A stretch of DNA of 64,000 bases. Source: Rhynchonema sp. JSB1_4 (taxonomy: Eukaryota; Nematoda; Chromadorea; Monhysterida; Xyalidae). The position numbers and the translations under genes were made by a program. Each line of letters begins with the position of its first letter. Position 1 is the stretch's first letter. This document shows positions 47,300 through 58,591 of this stretch, one piece after another. The stretch covers positions 62,001-126,000 of the forward strand of contig JASAMV010006442.1 in NCBI GenBank assembly GCA_030248065.1, read 5' to 3'. The notes under the pieces are model-generated. The model ran no database searches. It saw only the letters and a list, made by a program, of their open reading frames with translations, and was not told the DNA's origin.

Positions 47300-48950
47300 A
47301 CATGCAGAGTTCACACAGTGTTGCAGCTGGTACTGTAGTCTCCAGCTGTTGACGTCATCAAATCATTGTGATGTGATGTGTGGGTGAAGCATAGGTCACA
47401 ATTTTCGTGAGCGGTTTTCTCTGGGCGATTAGTTGGCAATATATTGGTTATGAATTTGCAGCGGGCTGTCACGCATGGCTTTGCTTATTATGATGCTTGT
47501 TTTTGCATCGAACCGGAGACGCTCGATTAAGCCCCCATTGGTGGGCGGCGCATGTAATTGTAAGTTTTCCGAATAAGACGTTTGCGGCTTACTGGGGATA
47601 AATTTGTTGTTTCATAAAACGCAAGACAGGCGTTTGTCCCACATGAGTCCCCCAGGGGACATATCGGGTGCTTTGTTTACGAGTGCACTTCGTCGACCTT
47701 TTATGACACCAGTGGAGGGGCCATTGGCCTGAGAAGGGGGCCACCATCTCGAAGAAAATGAGGAAAAGAACGCCCAAATCGCAGGATTTTCACCCTATTA
47801 CATTTTAAAGGTCCAAAAAGCGCGCGCTTCGCGTGTCAGATGTACATTGTACACTAATGTTCATGAAATTCGGCAAAAAATTGCCCAATTGTAAACAAGC
47901 ACTGGACAAAAATGATTTTTGAAGAATCAAACATCCACTGGACAAAAACGACTTTTGGGGTTTGCCCCCCCCCTGGCCAAAAGCTGGATCCGCCACTGCC
48001 TTATGATGTTCGCACACACACACAGCAAAAAGCGACTCGTTCACTGCCCACCGTTTGAAAACGTAAGTTTCGTAAACATTTGGCAAGTTTGCCATGTTGA
48101 TTGGCGCACCTTCACGTCTGACTGAGTGTTTGTTTCGAACATCATGCATGGCTAGCTGCTTGCGTGGGTGGCTAAATGTTCCAAACAGCTACCGCCCCGC
48201 CACAAGTCACCCTATTCGCGGTTCCAAAGGTGTGCATAAGAAGCATCGATGACTGGTCTCTTATGGCTTCACACGTCATCGTATTGGGTGCACATTAACT
48301 GGAAAGGGTGGCCCAAAAATTCATTGCTCACATAAAAGGAACAACTGGCGTGAAAAGGGGGAAATAGGCACCACACTGTAACAGGCAGAACGGATTACAT
48401 CAACGTATTAGCAGGCGTTCCTTCGTGAACCTCGCTGTTGTTTACTTCTCCGAGCATAATGTTACCGATTTGGTACTACGATAGCTCGCGACCCAGGCCG
48501 TGTTTTCTCACATAAAAGGTACATACTGTATGCACGAGCAAAATAAGCGCCCAGTTTACAACAACACGCGTGCACAACTCAATACAACAACTACACTGGC
48601 GCCTGAAGTCCCCCACAGATGATATGACTTAGCGAGAAACGCAGACACAAATGATTTTTGCACGGCTACTGGGCCGTATTTCGGAAAGTTTCCGAGCTTT
48701 TACAAGACACAGTGGACAAAACATTGACATTGTCACAAGCTTGGCCCAGCGTTGATCATTCCAACACACTGCAGCATGTAAAATGCTTCGCGTTGTAAAG
48801 CCAGGGGCTGGCCACTGCCACCGGGCAGCTGCGTATGGTTTTCAGCGCAGCTTCATAGGGGTTGCGATTGCAGCTTACGGGTTGAAGTGAAACGCTCTCT
48901 GGTACGCTCTTGTGCGGCTGGTAGAAAATAACGGTTAGGTAGTTGTTGTT
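47300..48950. other. gene-poor stretch with one hAT-like terminus
   Basis: No gene was supported. The phrase CTGGATCCGCCACTG at about 47984-47998, next to a C run, looks like the end of another hAT-type element whose partner end was not found. Confidence 0.35.
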
Positions 48951-50078
48951 TATTATTGAATGCTGACTTACAATGTACTACTCTTGTTCTTTCTTCAAGA
49001 AGCTTAGCGTCATTTTGTGTTTTGTTTCAGGCGCGGGTCAGACAGTTTTGTCGAATGCTGGACCCTTTCGCTTTTCGCAGACTGAATGACTCAGTTTTGA
49101 GTGAGTGGCGCACAATATTTTTTGCCATCTTGGCCGTTTGCGAACAGTTGCCTCAAACTTGTCATCGTTTACACCAAAAAAAGTTGCGCTTGACCTTTTT
49201 GGGGCTTTCAGTTCCGGTTCCGAAAAACGTTAGGGTGCATACAGAAGGAACCCAAATCGCACACCTTCCCGCGCAAAAAGTCGCATAAAAACTTCCTGGC
49301 TGTTGTTCACTTCACAAAGTGTCTGTGTTGTTTTCTGAGAATCAGTTTTGTCATCCCAACGCGTTTTTGTGTTCCCCAAATGAGAAATGTCGCAACGAAA
49401 TGCTGAGCGCTGTGGAAACCTGCAATTATTCGGACATTTAGTAGATTTGAAGCTTCAGATTGTAGGGTAGTGTTAACCGTCGGGCACATTTTGGTACGAT
49501 TTTCTCTCCTGAACAGGTTCTCCAAATTCTGTCTTGGAATTAATTCTCCACAATTCACTAATTACAACCGTATTTTCTTTCATCTCACCTCGAAATTTCT
49601 AGAAACATTCTGGGCGCAATAAAAATGTCTGCGCGGAATTGAATACGAATTGTTTTTGCCCAACAGCGTTCTGCTTCGGTCGTGAAGGTTAATCGCGCGC
49701 ACACGTACACATTTTAGTTGGAAAGCGGCTTGTTTTTTTGCGATATTTTCGACATTTTGACCTTTATACCACCTGCGCTCTCCGTCTAGCACTTGTGTTG
49801 TAATGTACTGTGTACCTACAGTATAGCTGACTCAACTAAATAATGAAAAGCTCAATTTCGTGACGCCATTTTTCTTGAATATGTAGCTGCCTTGAAATAA
49901 AACTCCTACACCAATTTTTGTGTTTGCCATGGTGTTTCACGGAGTTGCAGCAAACCACCTGGACTGGTAAAAACATCCAAATTTAATGATACATTCCAGG
50001 ATTTCAATCACAACAAACCCCACAAACATACCGTAATCGGTCCATTCCAAGCCAGTTACCGTAGTCTACCGTACCGAT
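48951..50078. other. stretch upstream of profilin, no gene recognised
   Basis: An open frame at 49031-49288 after TTTGTTTCAG lacks recognisable domains and has no partner exon. The profilin promoter is expected near the right end. Confidence 0.35.
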
Positions 50079-51926
50079 ATGGCCGACGGCTGGACGCAGC
50101 TTGTTCAGGCGCAACTCATACAGACGGGCAAGGTGATCAAAGGTGCCATATGCGGGATGGACGGCACGTTATGGGGCATCAGTGAGGGATTCAGTGTGAG
50201 TGCGGGAAAATATTGTTAATGTCCAGAACTTTGCCTCGACTGTGGCCTCCCACATCGTCCTTTCGCCTTGACAAGACAGGCTAACAGAAAGGGTACAAAG
50301 TGAAATCGAAAATTGTTGTGGACCTCGTGTGGCACTAGCAGCGTGTGCCTTTTGGGCACTTCTGGTTCAATAATGCCCCATTCTTATGTACATATCAGGG
50401 TTGGGCAAAAGGGTTAACCGGCAAAAAACGCTTTTTGCAAAATTGGATGCCCAGATCCCCAATATCTGTACAATAAGGTTAAAAAACGAGCATTTTTAGA
50501 AGGAATAGTTAAATAGAGTAATTCTGCACGTTCCAGAGGCAACACAAACGTGTTTCAACTCAACCCTTTTCTGGCGTGTTAAGCATTCCATATCACTATC
50601 AGTCTCACATCATGGAACCAAATTGCCCGGAGTCATCCTTCCTTGATAATAACACTACTATATCGACGTTTGATGAAATTTGTCGATAAGTTTTTTTGAA
50701 CATTTGGGGCTTTTAAAATTAGGGTAATTTCCTTGGAGATGGTCGTATTGACATCCGAAACATACGACAAAATGCTCTCACAAAAAGACAGTCGCGTGGT
50801 CGGTGGCCGGACAATTGAGCAAAGCACATTTGAGCAAGACCACTTTGAGCAAGTGAAAAAGAGCAAGACCAAAAGAGCAGAGCACTTATTTTGTTCCAAT
50901 GGCTTAGGCTTAGGCTGATTTTGGTGTCAGGCTTAGGCTTAGGCTTAGGCATACACTTAAGATTAGTTTTGTGTTTGGGCTTAGGCTTAGGCTCAGGCCT
51001 ATTCGTTTTTAGGTTCTGCTCTTTTGGACTCTGCTCTTTTTCACTTGCTCAAAGTGGTCTTGCTCAAATGTGCTTTGCTCAATTGCCCGTCCGCCGCGTG
51101 GTCACATGCTAAAGCCGACCCTAGTGCAATGTCGGCACAGTGGATAGCGGCCCATCATTTCCAGTCTTCTATCCTTCCACATGTTCCCATTTTCTCAGAT
51201 TTCGCCTGAAGAATGCCAGTCCGCAGCCCGTGGCTTCACCAACGCCCAATCAGTGCTCGGCAGCGGACTCAAGTTCGAAGGCGAAAAGTACTTTGTCCTG
51301 CAGGCGGATGATGAACGGATAATGGGAAAGAAACAGTCAAGGGGATTCTTCATATACAAAACCAAACAAGGTATATGGGTTTGCTAATGAGGCTCAGATT
51401 TGCTGGATTTTTACAAGACAGTGAAACATCATCCGAAGTGATGTTACCTTTGTAGTGACTCAAGTTCTGAATCTTAAATGGTCAAGAAAAGCGGTTGACC
51501 TTTTACGATTCGGTATTCGAGAATGACAAGAAGTCCAGATATGCGTTGCGGCTCTCGGGATAGAGCTTCGGAATTCGGAATGGAGGTTTATGGGAATTTA
51601 TAGTTGCAAATTCCCAAAGCATTGGCGTCAGCGGGCCAACTTTATCCGTCAAATTGCTTTAATTTTGGATAAATTACATTGCAGGGGTTGAGTTGCTAAG
51701 TGAGTGTTTGTCACTTGAGGTTATCAACAGTCTACCCTTGTCCTGTCTGAGCGCCGAATGAGCCTCATAATGTAGTACAGTAGCTGACCCTTTATCCCTG
51801 CCTGATTGAAACATCAGCCCATTTGCAGCTGTGATCATTGCCATCTACGGCGACGGCGTGCAGCCCGAACAGTGCAGCAAAGTGACGGGCGCACTGGCCG
51901 ATTATTTCAAATCGATTGGCTATTGA
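50079..51926 (+). CDS. pfn: profilin
   Basis: Three exons: 50079-50195, 51199-51370, 51829-51926, all in phase, 128 residues, typical for the family. Profilin binds monomeric actin, promotes ADP-ATP exchange and delivers actin to formins via its poly-proline site. Visible family features: the N-terminal helix with ADGWTQLVQAQL (conserved Trp of the poly-Pro site), ICGMDGTLWGISEGF, the ITF-type strand YFVLQADDERIMGKKQ, GFFIYKTKQ and the C-terminal helix VTGALADYFKSIGY. The closest type I know is nematode PFN-3. Intron 1 (1 kb) holds a foldback repeat with TTAGGC units. Intron 2 ends after GAAACATCAGCCCATTTGCAG, using the common motif in inverted orientation. Confidence 0.95.
50791..51103. repeat. 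foldback with TTAGGC telomere-type loop in profilin intron 1
   Basis: Arms 50791-50885 and 51008-51103 are inverted and built of GAGCAAG/GAGCAA units (e.g. TTGAGCAAGACCACTTTGAG). The loop contains seven perfect TTAGGC units at 50904-50915, 50933-50950 and 50981-50992, with degenerate ones between. Confidence 0.85.
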
Positions 51927-52306
51927 TTGATTAATAATTATGATCAAATTGATCTGGTTGGTTAGCACGAATGCATCTGGGAAGCTGTGAAACATTCGGT
52001 TTATGCCAACATCATCATCATTTTTTTTGGCTTTTGAGCATTGCGATCTGGCAAATGTTTGAAACATCAAACGGAAAACGATGTTTTCGCAGTTTCTGGC
52101 GTGTACAGCTGTGTATAATTGTTCTGTTGCTGTATTTATATCGTTAAAACGTGTTATTATTTTGGTTTTTGATTTTTCTGCATTTTTTCGTTGTTGAGTT
52201 ACACACAACTTTGTGTCAATGTGCCTTAAAGCGGATTTCATGACTTGCAGTGCGGTATTCGTGCCAAAATCTGGAACTTTTTCGTCTGTAAAAATATATA
52301 AGCGCA
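51927..52306. other. 3' flank of profilin
   Basis: Nothing else was supported. It contains GAAACATCAAACG (52066) and AT-rich sequence. Confidence 0.4.
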
Positions 52307-52482
52307 AACTACGCCAACACGAGTCCGATTTCGAAAGTGGTGTGCGTACAAAACAAATAGAAAGAGAAAGTTCTCATGCACCACGTTGTAATGCAACGTG
52401 TAACATTTCCCAAATCAGCAGCCACGTATGAATGTTTCACTAATCTGGCACCTCCGAAATCGGGCTCGTGTTGGTGTTGTTT
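52307..52482. mobile_element. MITE family B, copy 2
   Basis: Ends ACGCCAACACGAGTCCGA and GGGCTCGTGTTGGTGTTG are inverted, and the middle shares ACATTTCCCAAATCAGCAGC with copy 1. Confidence 0.6.
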
Positions 52483-52813
52483 TACTTTACCTTGTGCATT
52501 TTCTAGGTAAAGAACATTAAAAGAACAACGTATTTCGACGAACATTTATACGTTTATTCACAGAGCGAAAGGCAATTCCCATGATTCACAAGACCCTTGC
52601 CTACCTTGTCGTGTCAGAGCTCCAGAATGAACGGTGGAGATACAAATTTACAAACAAACAGCGAATGATGTTCCCAAACGAGTTTCATGAAACAATTCAA
52701 CCAAGAAGTTATAGGTGCCGAATTCATTGACCTCTCTTTTTAGTGATGGTTTACCTCCCATAATGTGAAATCATCAATAATAGTGAATAACTTTCAAGAA
52801 TTCCAAACTCAAT

Positions 52814-54479
52814 GTTAAAGGGCTCGGGACATAACCGAAGGAAGGGTAGCAGGACATATTGTTATATACCGTTGGAAAGCATTCCGACAGCCTATGTCAC
52901 GCACAAATTTTAAGCCTTTTGGAGAATCGCTATCTATTGGTAGAGCGACTTTTCGTTCCAGAAAAAAGTGAATTTTTGCACAAATTGGAACGACCGGTGC
53001 AGAAACCCCAAATGAGTTGAAGGTCAAGTAACACATGGATTGGATTACAACAGCTTCTGAATAGCTTAGCATCACAACTTCAGTCGCTCAAAGCATTGCT
53101 TCACACGGTGAGGGTGCGAAACGTTCCAAAAATCGGCCTTATTTTTCGACAACACAAGTTTGTCCCTAAATTTTGAGGCCACGCTTAGCGCTGCGGAAAT
53201 AAGAATGCAATGGGGAAATAGAGCATCGTCCAAAGTACCAGAAAATAAGGTTTTTAAATTTTTTAACTCATGGCTGGCTCCGTGACAGGCCTAAAAATCC
53301 ATTAAATTGCCGCTAAACTAGGTAGTTACATTTATCGCCAGAATTGCGACACATAAAGGCCACAGATTGTATCGGATTCGAAACAAAAAAATGAGAGAAA
53401 CGTCTGGTTTAACAACCTATCAAGGTGCGAAGACTCCAAGGTCAACAGATTTCTCGGGGCAGCCGTACAAACCTGAATATGATATTCAGCTATAAATGCT
53501 CATTGTTAACAGCTATCGTAAATGTGATAGCACCAAACAATGTATCTCGGGAGTAGCTTTCGAATGATATATAACAAGCCCCAATAAATTCTTACGCTTA
53601 AGGGCAGAGGTTAAAAAATTGCTTTTTTGACGATTCTGGAATGAACCGTCACGTCACCGTGTGCGATTTCGGAATTTTGACCGTTTCTTGTCCATAACAA
53701 GAGATAGTATGGGCATGTCATACATCGTTCGATAGCTAATTCAGAGCTACATCGTTTGATGCTATTAAATATGCAATAGTTCTTAACAGCAACGACTTAT
53801 AGCCAAATATCTTATTCAGGCTGGCATGGCTGCAGCAGCCGGACCATGGGGTTTGAAGTCTTGAAACTCGTCTAGATTGTTGGACTGTGCGTTTATCTGA
53901 CTTTCTCGTTTCCAATGCAATGCAATACGTGGCTTATTTACATCACATTTCCGTCAATGAATGCAAGAATGCAGTTTAGTGGCAATTTTTAGGTCTTTTT
54001 CAGCCTGTCACGCCGCTATCTAAGTGTTTTAAAATTTAAAAACCTTATTTTCTGGTACTTTCGAAAATGCACTATTTTTCTATTGTATTTTCATTTCTGC
54101 AACACAAAGCGCGGCCTCAAAATTTAGAGACAAACTTGTGTTTTCGAAAAATGTGGCCGATTTTCGGAACATTTCGCACCCTCACCGAATGAAGCAATGC
54201 TTTGAGTGACTGAAGTTCTCATGATAAGTGATCCAGAAGCCGTTGTAATCCTATGCACGTGTTACTTGACTTTCAACTCATTTGTAGTTTCTGCACCGGT
54301 CGTTTCAAGTTGTGAAAAAATTCACTTTTTTCTGGAATGAAAAGTCGCACCACCAAGAGATAGCGAGTCTCTAAGGAGCTTAACATTTGTGCGTGACATA
54401 AGCTGTCACAGTGCTTTCCAACGATGTATAACACTGCGCTCTGCTGCCCTTCCTTCGGTTGTGTCCCGAGCCCTTTAAC
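52814..54479. mobile_element. 1.67-kb foldback element
   Basis: GTTAAAGGGCTCGGGACA at the left end recurs inverted as TGTCCCGAGCCCTTTAAC at the right end. The inverted similarity runs through nearly the whole element. Paired landmarks include GCAATGCTT near 53090 and 54200, TTATTTTCTGGTACTTT, and CTGAATATGATATTCAGC against ATCTTATTCAGG near 53480 and 53815. The centre is near 53645. Open frames are mirror shadows; no transposase is seen. Confidence 0.75.
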
Positions 54480-55150
54480 CTTCTCAATCTCAACCCTGCA
54501 CTCTGTAGTTACTGAAATTGGCAAATCCCAGTCTTGTCACTAGAAAGAAGAATGCAGAAAAAGCAAATCCACGATTAAAAAGTGTGCACAAAAGCAGAAT
54601 GCGCCCGTCTGAACTGGCGTTTCACCGACACAGCCCTCCTTGGAGCATCAGGGGTGCTCGCATTCGGCCGCAGGACGGGCGGACAGTGGGACATACGACG
54701 ATGGTGGTCCGCGGACTCGGCATGACCACTCGTCAGTAGGTACTCGCTGGACACGGAATTATGGTGCATCACCGGTTGGTGGCCGAGAAGGTGCTGGAAA
54801 CATTTTGGAATTTTATAAACATGAAAATGAGATGGAGGTGCATACGCAGCTCATGCAAACAGTGTGTCACCGCTCTGACGGGGACCTGGTGCACCCCGTC
54901 TGCGACATCATAATCGAAGTGGCCAAAATTCATGCAAAGTTCCCACTGGGTAACATTGTGTGCAACAGTTGGCCCTTGCGCACACAGTCCACGCACATGT
55001 ACAGTGCGGATATCCGAGCAAGTGGCATTTGCAGTCGCAAGGGCTTGGGTGTCAACCACAGTGACTGGCGGTCGCAGCGGTTTGCTCCAGGCTCACCGTA
55101 TGGAGCAAAGCAGCCCCAGCGGACAATTGCGATGGTGTGGGCCTGTCATA

Positions 55151-55634
55151 CTATGTGTGTTGTTGAGAATGGCAGCCGCCGCCTCTCCTCCAAATTGTGG
55201 AGAATGCCAGCCACCGCGGTTGACCACAACACTGCAAATGCCGCCACTTGCTCGGCTCTCTTGTTGACACGTACCTGTTGGTCATAAAGATATTGGAATT
55301 GGTTGCTGTCATGTCCCATATTCTGTCGCACAAACTGGCGCACAACGTTTGGATTGGTCATATTCATGTGCTCTTCTGTTGATGGTCGGTCAAAGACGGC
55401 GCCTGTGAATGGTCTCATGAACAAGTGACCAAAATCGACCACAAAAACAAAAGTCTGCGGACCTGGATACCAAGCCGGACGACGTTGCTGCCTTTGGAAT
55501 CTAGGCGAGAGTGGTGAGCTCGGTTCTGATTTCGAGATCTGTTTCGAGATTGGGACGGGTGTGACAAGATGACCACGGTACGTTTCGGTTTGATCGACAG
55601 TTTTTACTTCCTCCTCCTCATCCGTGTGGCTGAC
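55151..55634 (-). CDS. unrecognised protein, C-terminal exons (5' part missing)
   Basis: Two exons in phase: 55275-55634 (acceptor ATGTTATAG) and 55151-55231 (TAG stop). The first starts SHTDEEEEVKTVDQTETYRG, is rich in Ser, Pro and Arg (SEPSSPLSPRFQRQQRRPAW), then more ordered (YPGPQTFVFVVDFGHLFMRP, MTNPNVVRQFVRQNMGHDS, FQYLYDQQ). The second ends Cys/Gly-rich (CCGQPRWLAFSTIWRRGGG). Reading through the first donor would give a longer basic tail instead. 5' exons probably lie beyond the repeats to the right. No family is recognised. Confidence 0.5.
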
Positions 55635-55715
55635 CTATAACATGTTGAACCTTGCATCTTAACACAAATTTGTCTTCACTCGTGTGTGTGTCGCACTCAT
55701 ACAGTAGGTACATAT

Positions 55716-56315
55716 GGGTGATATTTTCGAAACGGTGTAAAGGTCAGTTGGGTGTAAAGGTCGGTGGAAAGCTCGGTGTGAGAAAGTTCAGTGTAAGCTC
55801 GGTGTAAGCTTGAAACATTGCACGCTGAGCAAGCAGCAGACGCGCGTTTCTAAACGAATGGTCAACTTTGACAGTCTGCTGTGCTAATGTAGATCGTTTG
55901 TTTGCAATCTAGTTCATTTAAGCTGGTTGCAGAAACGTTTTAAAGGAATATTTTTAAGTTGCCTGACATTCCGCCGTGAGGCTATTGAGAAATTGAACAT
56001 TCACTGACGGCGGTACCAAAAAATTTGATGCCGCTAACTGATCGCAGCACGAATTTAAAACGGCTCCATAAAAGGTCACGAAATTTATAAATATCGTTTA
56101 AAAACGCTTGTGCAACCAGCCTAAACAAACAATATTGCAAACAGACGATTCACACTTGCACAGCAGACTGTCAAAGTTGACCTTTCGTTTAGAAACGCGC
56201 GTCTGCTGCTGGCTCAGCGTGCACTGTTTGAAGCTTACGCTGAACTTTCTCACACCGAGCGTTCCACCGACCCTTACACCCAACTGACCTTTACACCGTT
56301 TCAAAAATATCACCC
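55716..56315. mobile_element. 600-bp foldback element
   Basis: GGGTGATATTTTCGAAACGG at the left end recurs inverted as CCGTTTCAAAAATATCACCC at the right. The arms are about 250 bp and share TAGAAACGCGCGTCTGCTGC and GACAGTCTGCTGTGC landmarks. It abuts the MITE A copy starting at 56320. Confidence 0.75.
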
Positions 56316-56319
56316 TATG

Positions 56320-56644
56320 TATAGTCCAGCCACGAACTCATGAGACGACTTATTTTGAAGTTGACTTTTGCGGATCCAATAATGTTCCGGTTTCACGTAC
56401 TGCAATTTCGGAAATAAAAGAAAGAGAAACGCTTGTATTTTTTAAAAACACGCTCTCCACCTCGCTCGTAAATTCCCTTTTGACTCCCAAAACATTTGTG
56501 TGTTGAACGACCTTGCTGTTCGCTTAAGCACGCAACGAATTGGTCAGCCAGCTGGAACCTGTCATCATGTCTCTCGGCGCGTTTTTGAATCTGGCCAAAC
56601 AAGCTTTAAATGAGTCGTCTCATGAGCTAGTGGTTGGACTATAC
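56320..56644. mobile_element. MITE family A, copy 3
   Basis: Both ends are present: TATAGTCCAGCCACGAACTC and TAGTGGTTGGACTATA. The middle (56540-56600) lacks the GTTTGCGAAAACCCG phrase found in copies 1 and 4, so it carries an internal deletion. Confidence 0.8.
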
Positions 56645-56645
56645 A

Positions 56646-56995
56646 CGTGCTCATGAGACGACTCTTTTCAAAGCTTGCTTGGCCAGATTCAAAAATGCGC
56701 CGGTTACACGGGTTTTCGCAAACAAAACAAAGAGATTGGGCCGAGAGACATGATGACAAGTTCCAGCTGGCTGACCTCAATTTGTTGCGTGCTTACGCGA
56801 ACAGCAACGTCGTTCAACACACAAATGTTTTGGGAGTCAAAAGGGAATTTACGCACCGAGGTGGAGAGCGTGTTTTTAAAAAATGCATGTGTTTCTCTTT
56901 CTTTCATTTCCGAAATACGTGGAACCGGAACCTTATTGGATCCGTTCAAGTCAACTTCAAAATAAGTCGTCTCATGAGTTCGTGGCTGGACTATA
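56646..56995. mobile_element. MITE family A, copy 4, inverted to copy 3
   Basis: It runs from GTGCTCATGAGACGACTC to GTTCGTGGCTGGACTATAC. It lies directly against copy 3 in the opposite orientation; its outer terminal bases (TATAGTCCAACCAC) are missing at the junction. Confidence 0.75.
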
Positions 56996-57140
56996 CGTTC
57001 GCGATGAACATTGCTGCACCCTCTCTGTGCGCTGTGTTTTCCTGGTGTTTTTTCTAAGTACCTCTACTCCAAACATGGCATTTTTATCACGTACTTATCT
57101 TTGGCCTCGTGTTAGGGGTCCCTAAATTTTATGGCTTATT

Positions 57141-57249
57141 GTCAAATGACCTCGTCAACTCACCGCGCGAGCAAACGCGAGAAATACTACATGGCATTCG
57201 GGTGTGTTGTCGACTCTATGTACAAAGTGAGTTGACGAAATGATTTGAC
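57141..57249. repeat. small inverted repeat, TCGTCAACTCAC arms
   Basis: GTCAAATGACCTCGTCAACT at 57141 recurs inverted as AGTTGACGAAATGATTTGAC ending 57249. It is similar in type to the repeat at 12171-12282. Confidence 0.55.
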
Positions 57250-57649
57250 CGCTTCAGTTGACCACTGTAATGTTAGCCACCTGTATCTGTATGTGCTGCT
57301 GTGTCTGCTGGATGGTCATGGGCACCGAAGCACGATGTCGTCGTGTTTGACATTTCCACTTGGTCACCGAGCTAATCACCAACGCGGCACGATGGAATTG
57401 GGAGGACGCAGCGAGTCGACGCGTGCGTACCCCTTGGTTGAAGCCTGCAAGGAGACCCTCGTTTGTGTGCTTGAGATCCCGTGGCCATCTAGTGCTTTCG
57501 CACTGAAGATTGACCTGGTGCACCGTCCGTCTCTGTGAAAACGGTACGCAGAAATTGCATTGAGGATGACCTCGATGAAAGTATCGTGAGACGCTGCAAT
57601 AACAAAACTGAGCGGAGCGACAGGGCAACGAGATGACCGGCGGCCAATT

Positions 57650-58591
57650 TTATTCACACAAAGTTTGATGTGAGAGTTCAACAATAAATAATCTACCTTC
57701 CAGTAGTTCATCGGTGATCAGCGCGACGAGCGTCGTCCAGGCTTTCTGTGTCAAACGTTGGTTTCGATTCACCTGAACATCGTCAATAATGTTTTTCAAT
57801 TTCTACATACTGAAAAACATGAAAAGAAGGATATGCATCTTTGGCCCGTTTCACCTGATGATTTGTCAACAGATCTGCAGCTATGGCGCCAAACTGCTCC
57901 CAGGCAAATTTATCGAGACCTTGACAGGACTCGATGAATGCGTGTTCAAAACCTTGAAATAAATAAATTGATTTCCATTTCGAGAATTTTACATAACCAT
58001 CAGTTTTGAAAAGCTAAAACAACAGCACCGGTATCCCTAAATCTAGTGTTCGCCTCTTTCTGTGAAACGGGCACGGAGACAATCCTGGTCAGATCGAGAT
58101 GAGATCGTCGGAGACCATTGTTTTCTTCAGCAGGCCCATTAATATTTACAAGTTCCTAAAAAATTTATTCTTCACATTTTATACTGCTTTTATTTAAAGC
58201 CTTCAACCTCCAACCTTAATTTCATCAAACAATCTGTCAAACAATTCCGTCATTCTTCGGCCGTGTCTCACGATGAGCGCGTGTTTGTCAATTCGTGGTT
58301 TGTCCGACTGACCTGACTGTTTCGATAGCCTCGATGCTTCCTGTGCAGAATACATTAGTCGAAAGACTGTGCATGCTGCAGATGTAAATTATTTTTTTTG
58401 TTTTTTTTTCTAACCCGCGCAAATATTTCGTCGACATACGGCAGTTTCTTGGCGAGCCGTTCGAATATTCGAATGTTGGTGTCAATAGTGAGTCTGCCCG
58501 TCACACCACCCAATTTGTGCCAGGTGCCCAGCAACAGTCGCAGGTCACTCTTGTTGACAGCAGCTGCCAGACGTTCGGTTACAACCGACAT
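57650..58591 (-). CDS. globin-like protein 2
   Basis: Five exons: 58415-58591, 58215-58340, 58029-58155, 57855-57952, 57650-57772; phases fit, 216 residues from ATG 58591 to TAA. The A-C region is NKSDLRLLLGTWHKLGG and NIRIFERLAKKLPYVDEIF. An E-helix-like segment is KHALIVRHGRRMTELFDRLF (candidate distal His), followed by LRRSHLDLTRI with a candidate proximal His, then FEHAFIESCQGLDKFAWEQF and an H helix AWTTLVALITDELLEG. Between E and F it carries extra polar residues, so it is longer than a minimal globin and divergent from the globin at 16.9-18.2 kb. The last exon could instead splice on at GAAG|GTAGAT. Confidence 0.72.

Noticed and set aside
52815..53075. Minus-strand frames at both ends of the 1.67-kb foldback
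   Set aside because: The frames at 52815-53075 and 54273-54524 are mirror images created by the inverted arms.
54640..55287. Long plus-strand open frame of 215 codons
   Set aside because: It overlaps the minus-strand exons of the gene at 55.15-55.63 kb, which have matching phases and more protein-like sequence, and it shows no domain or splice context.
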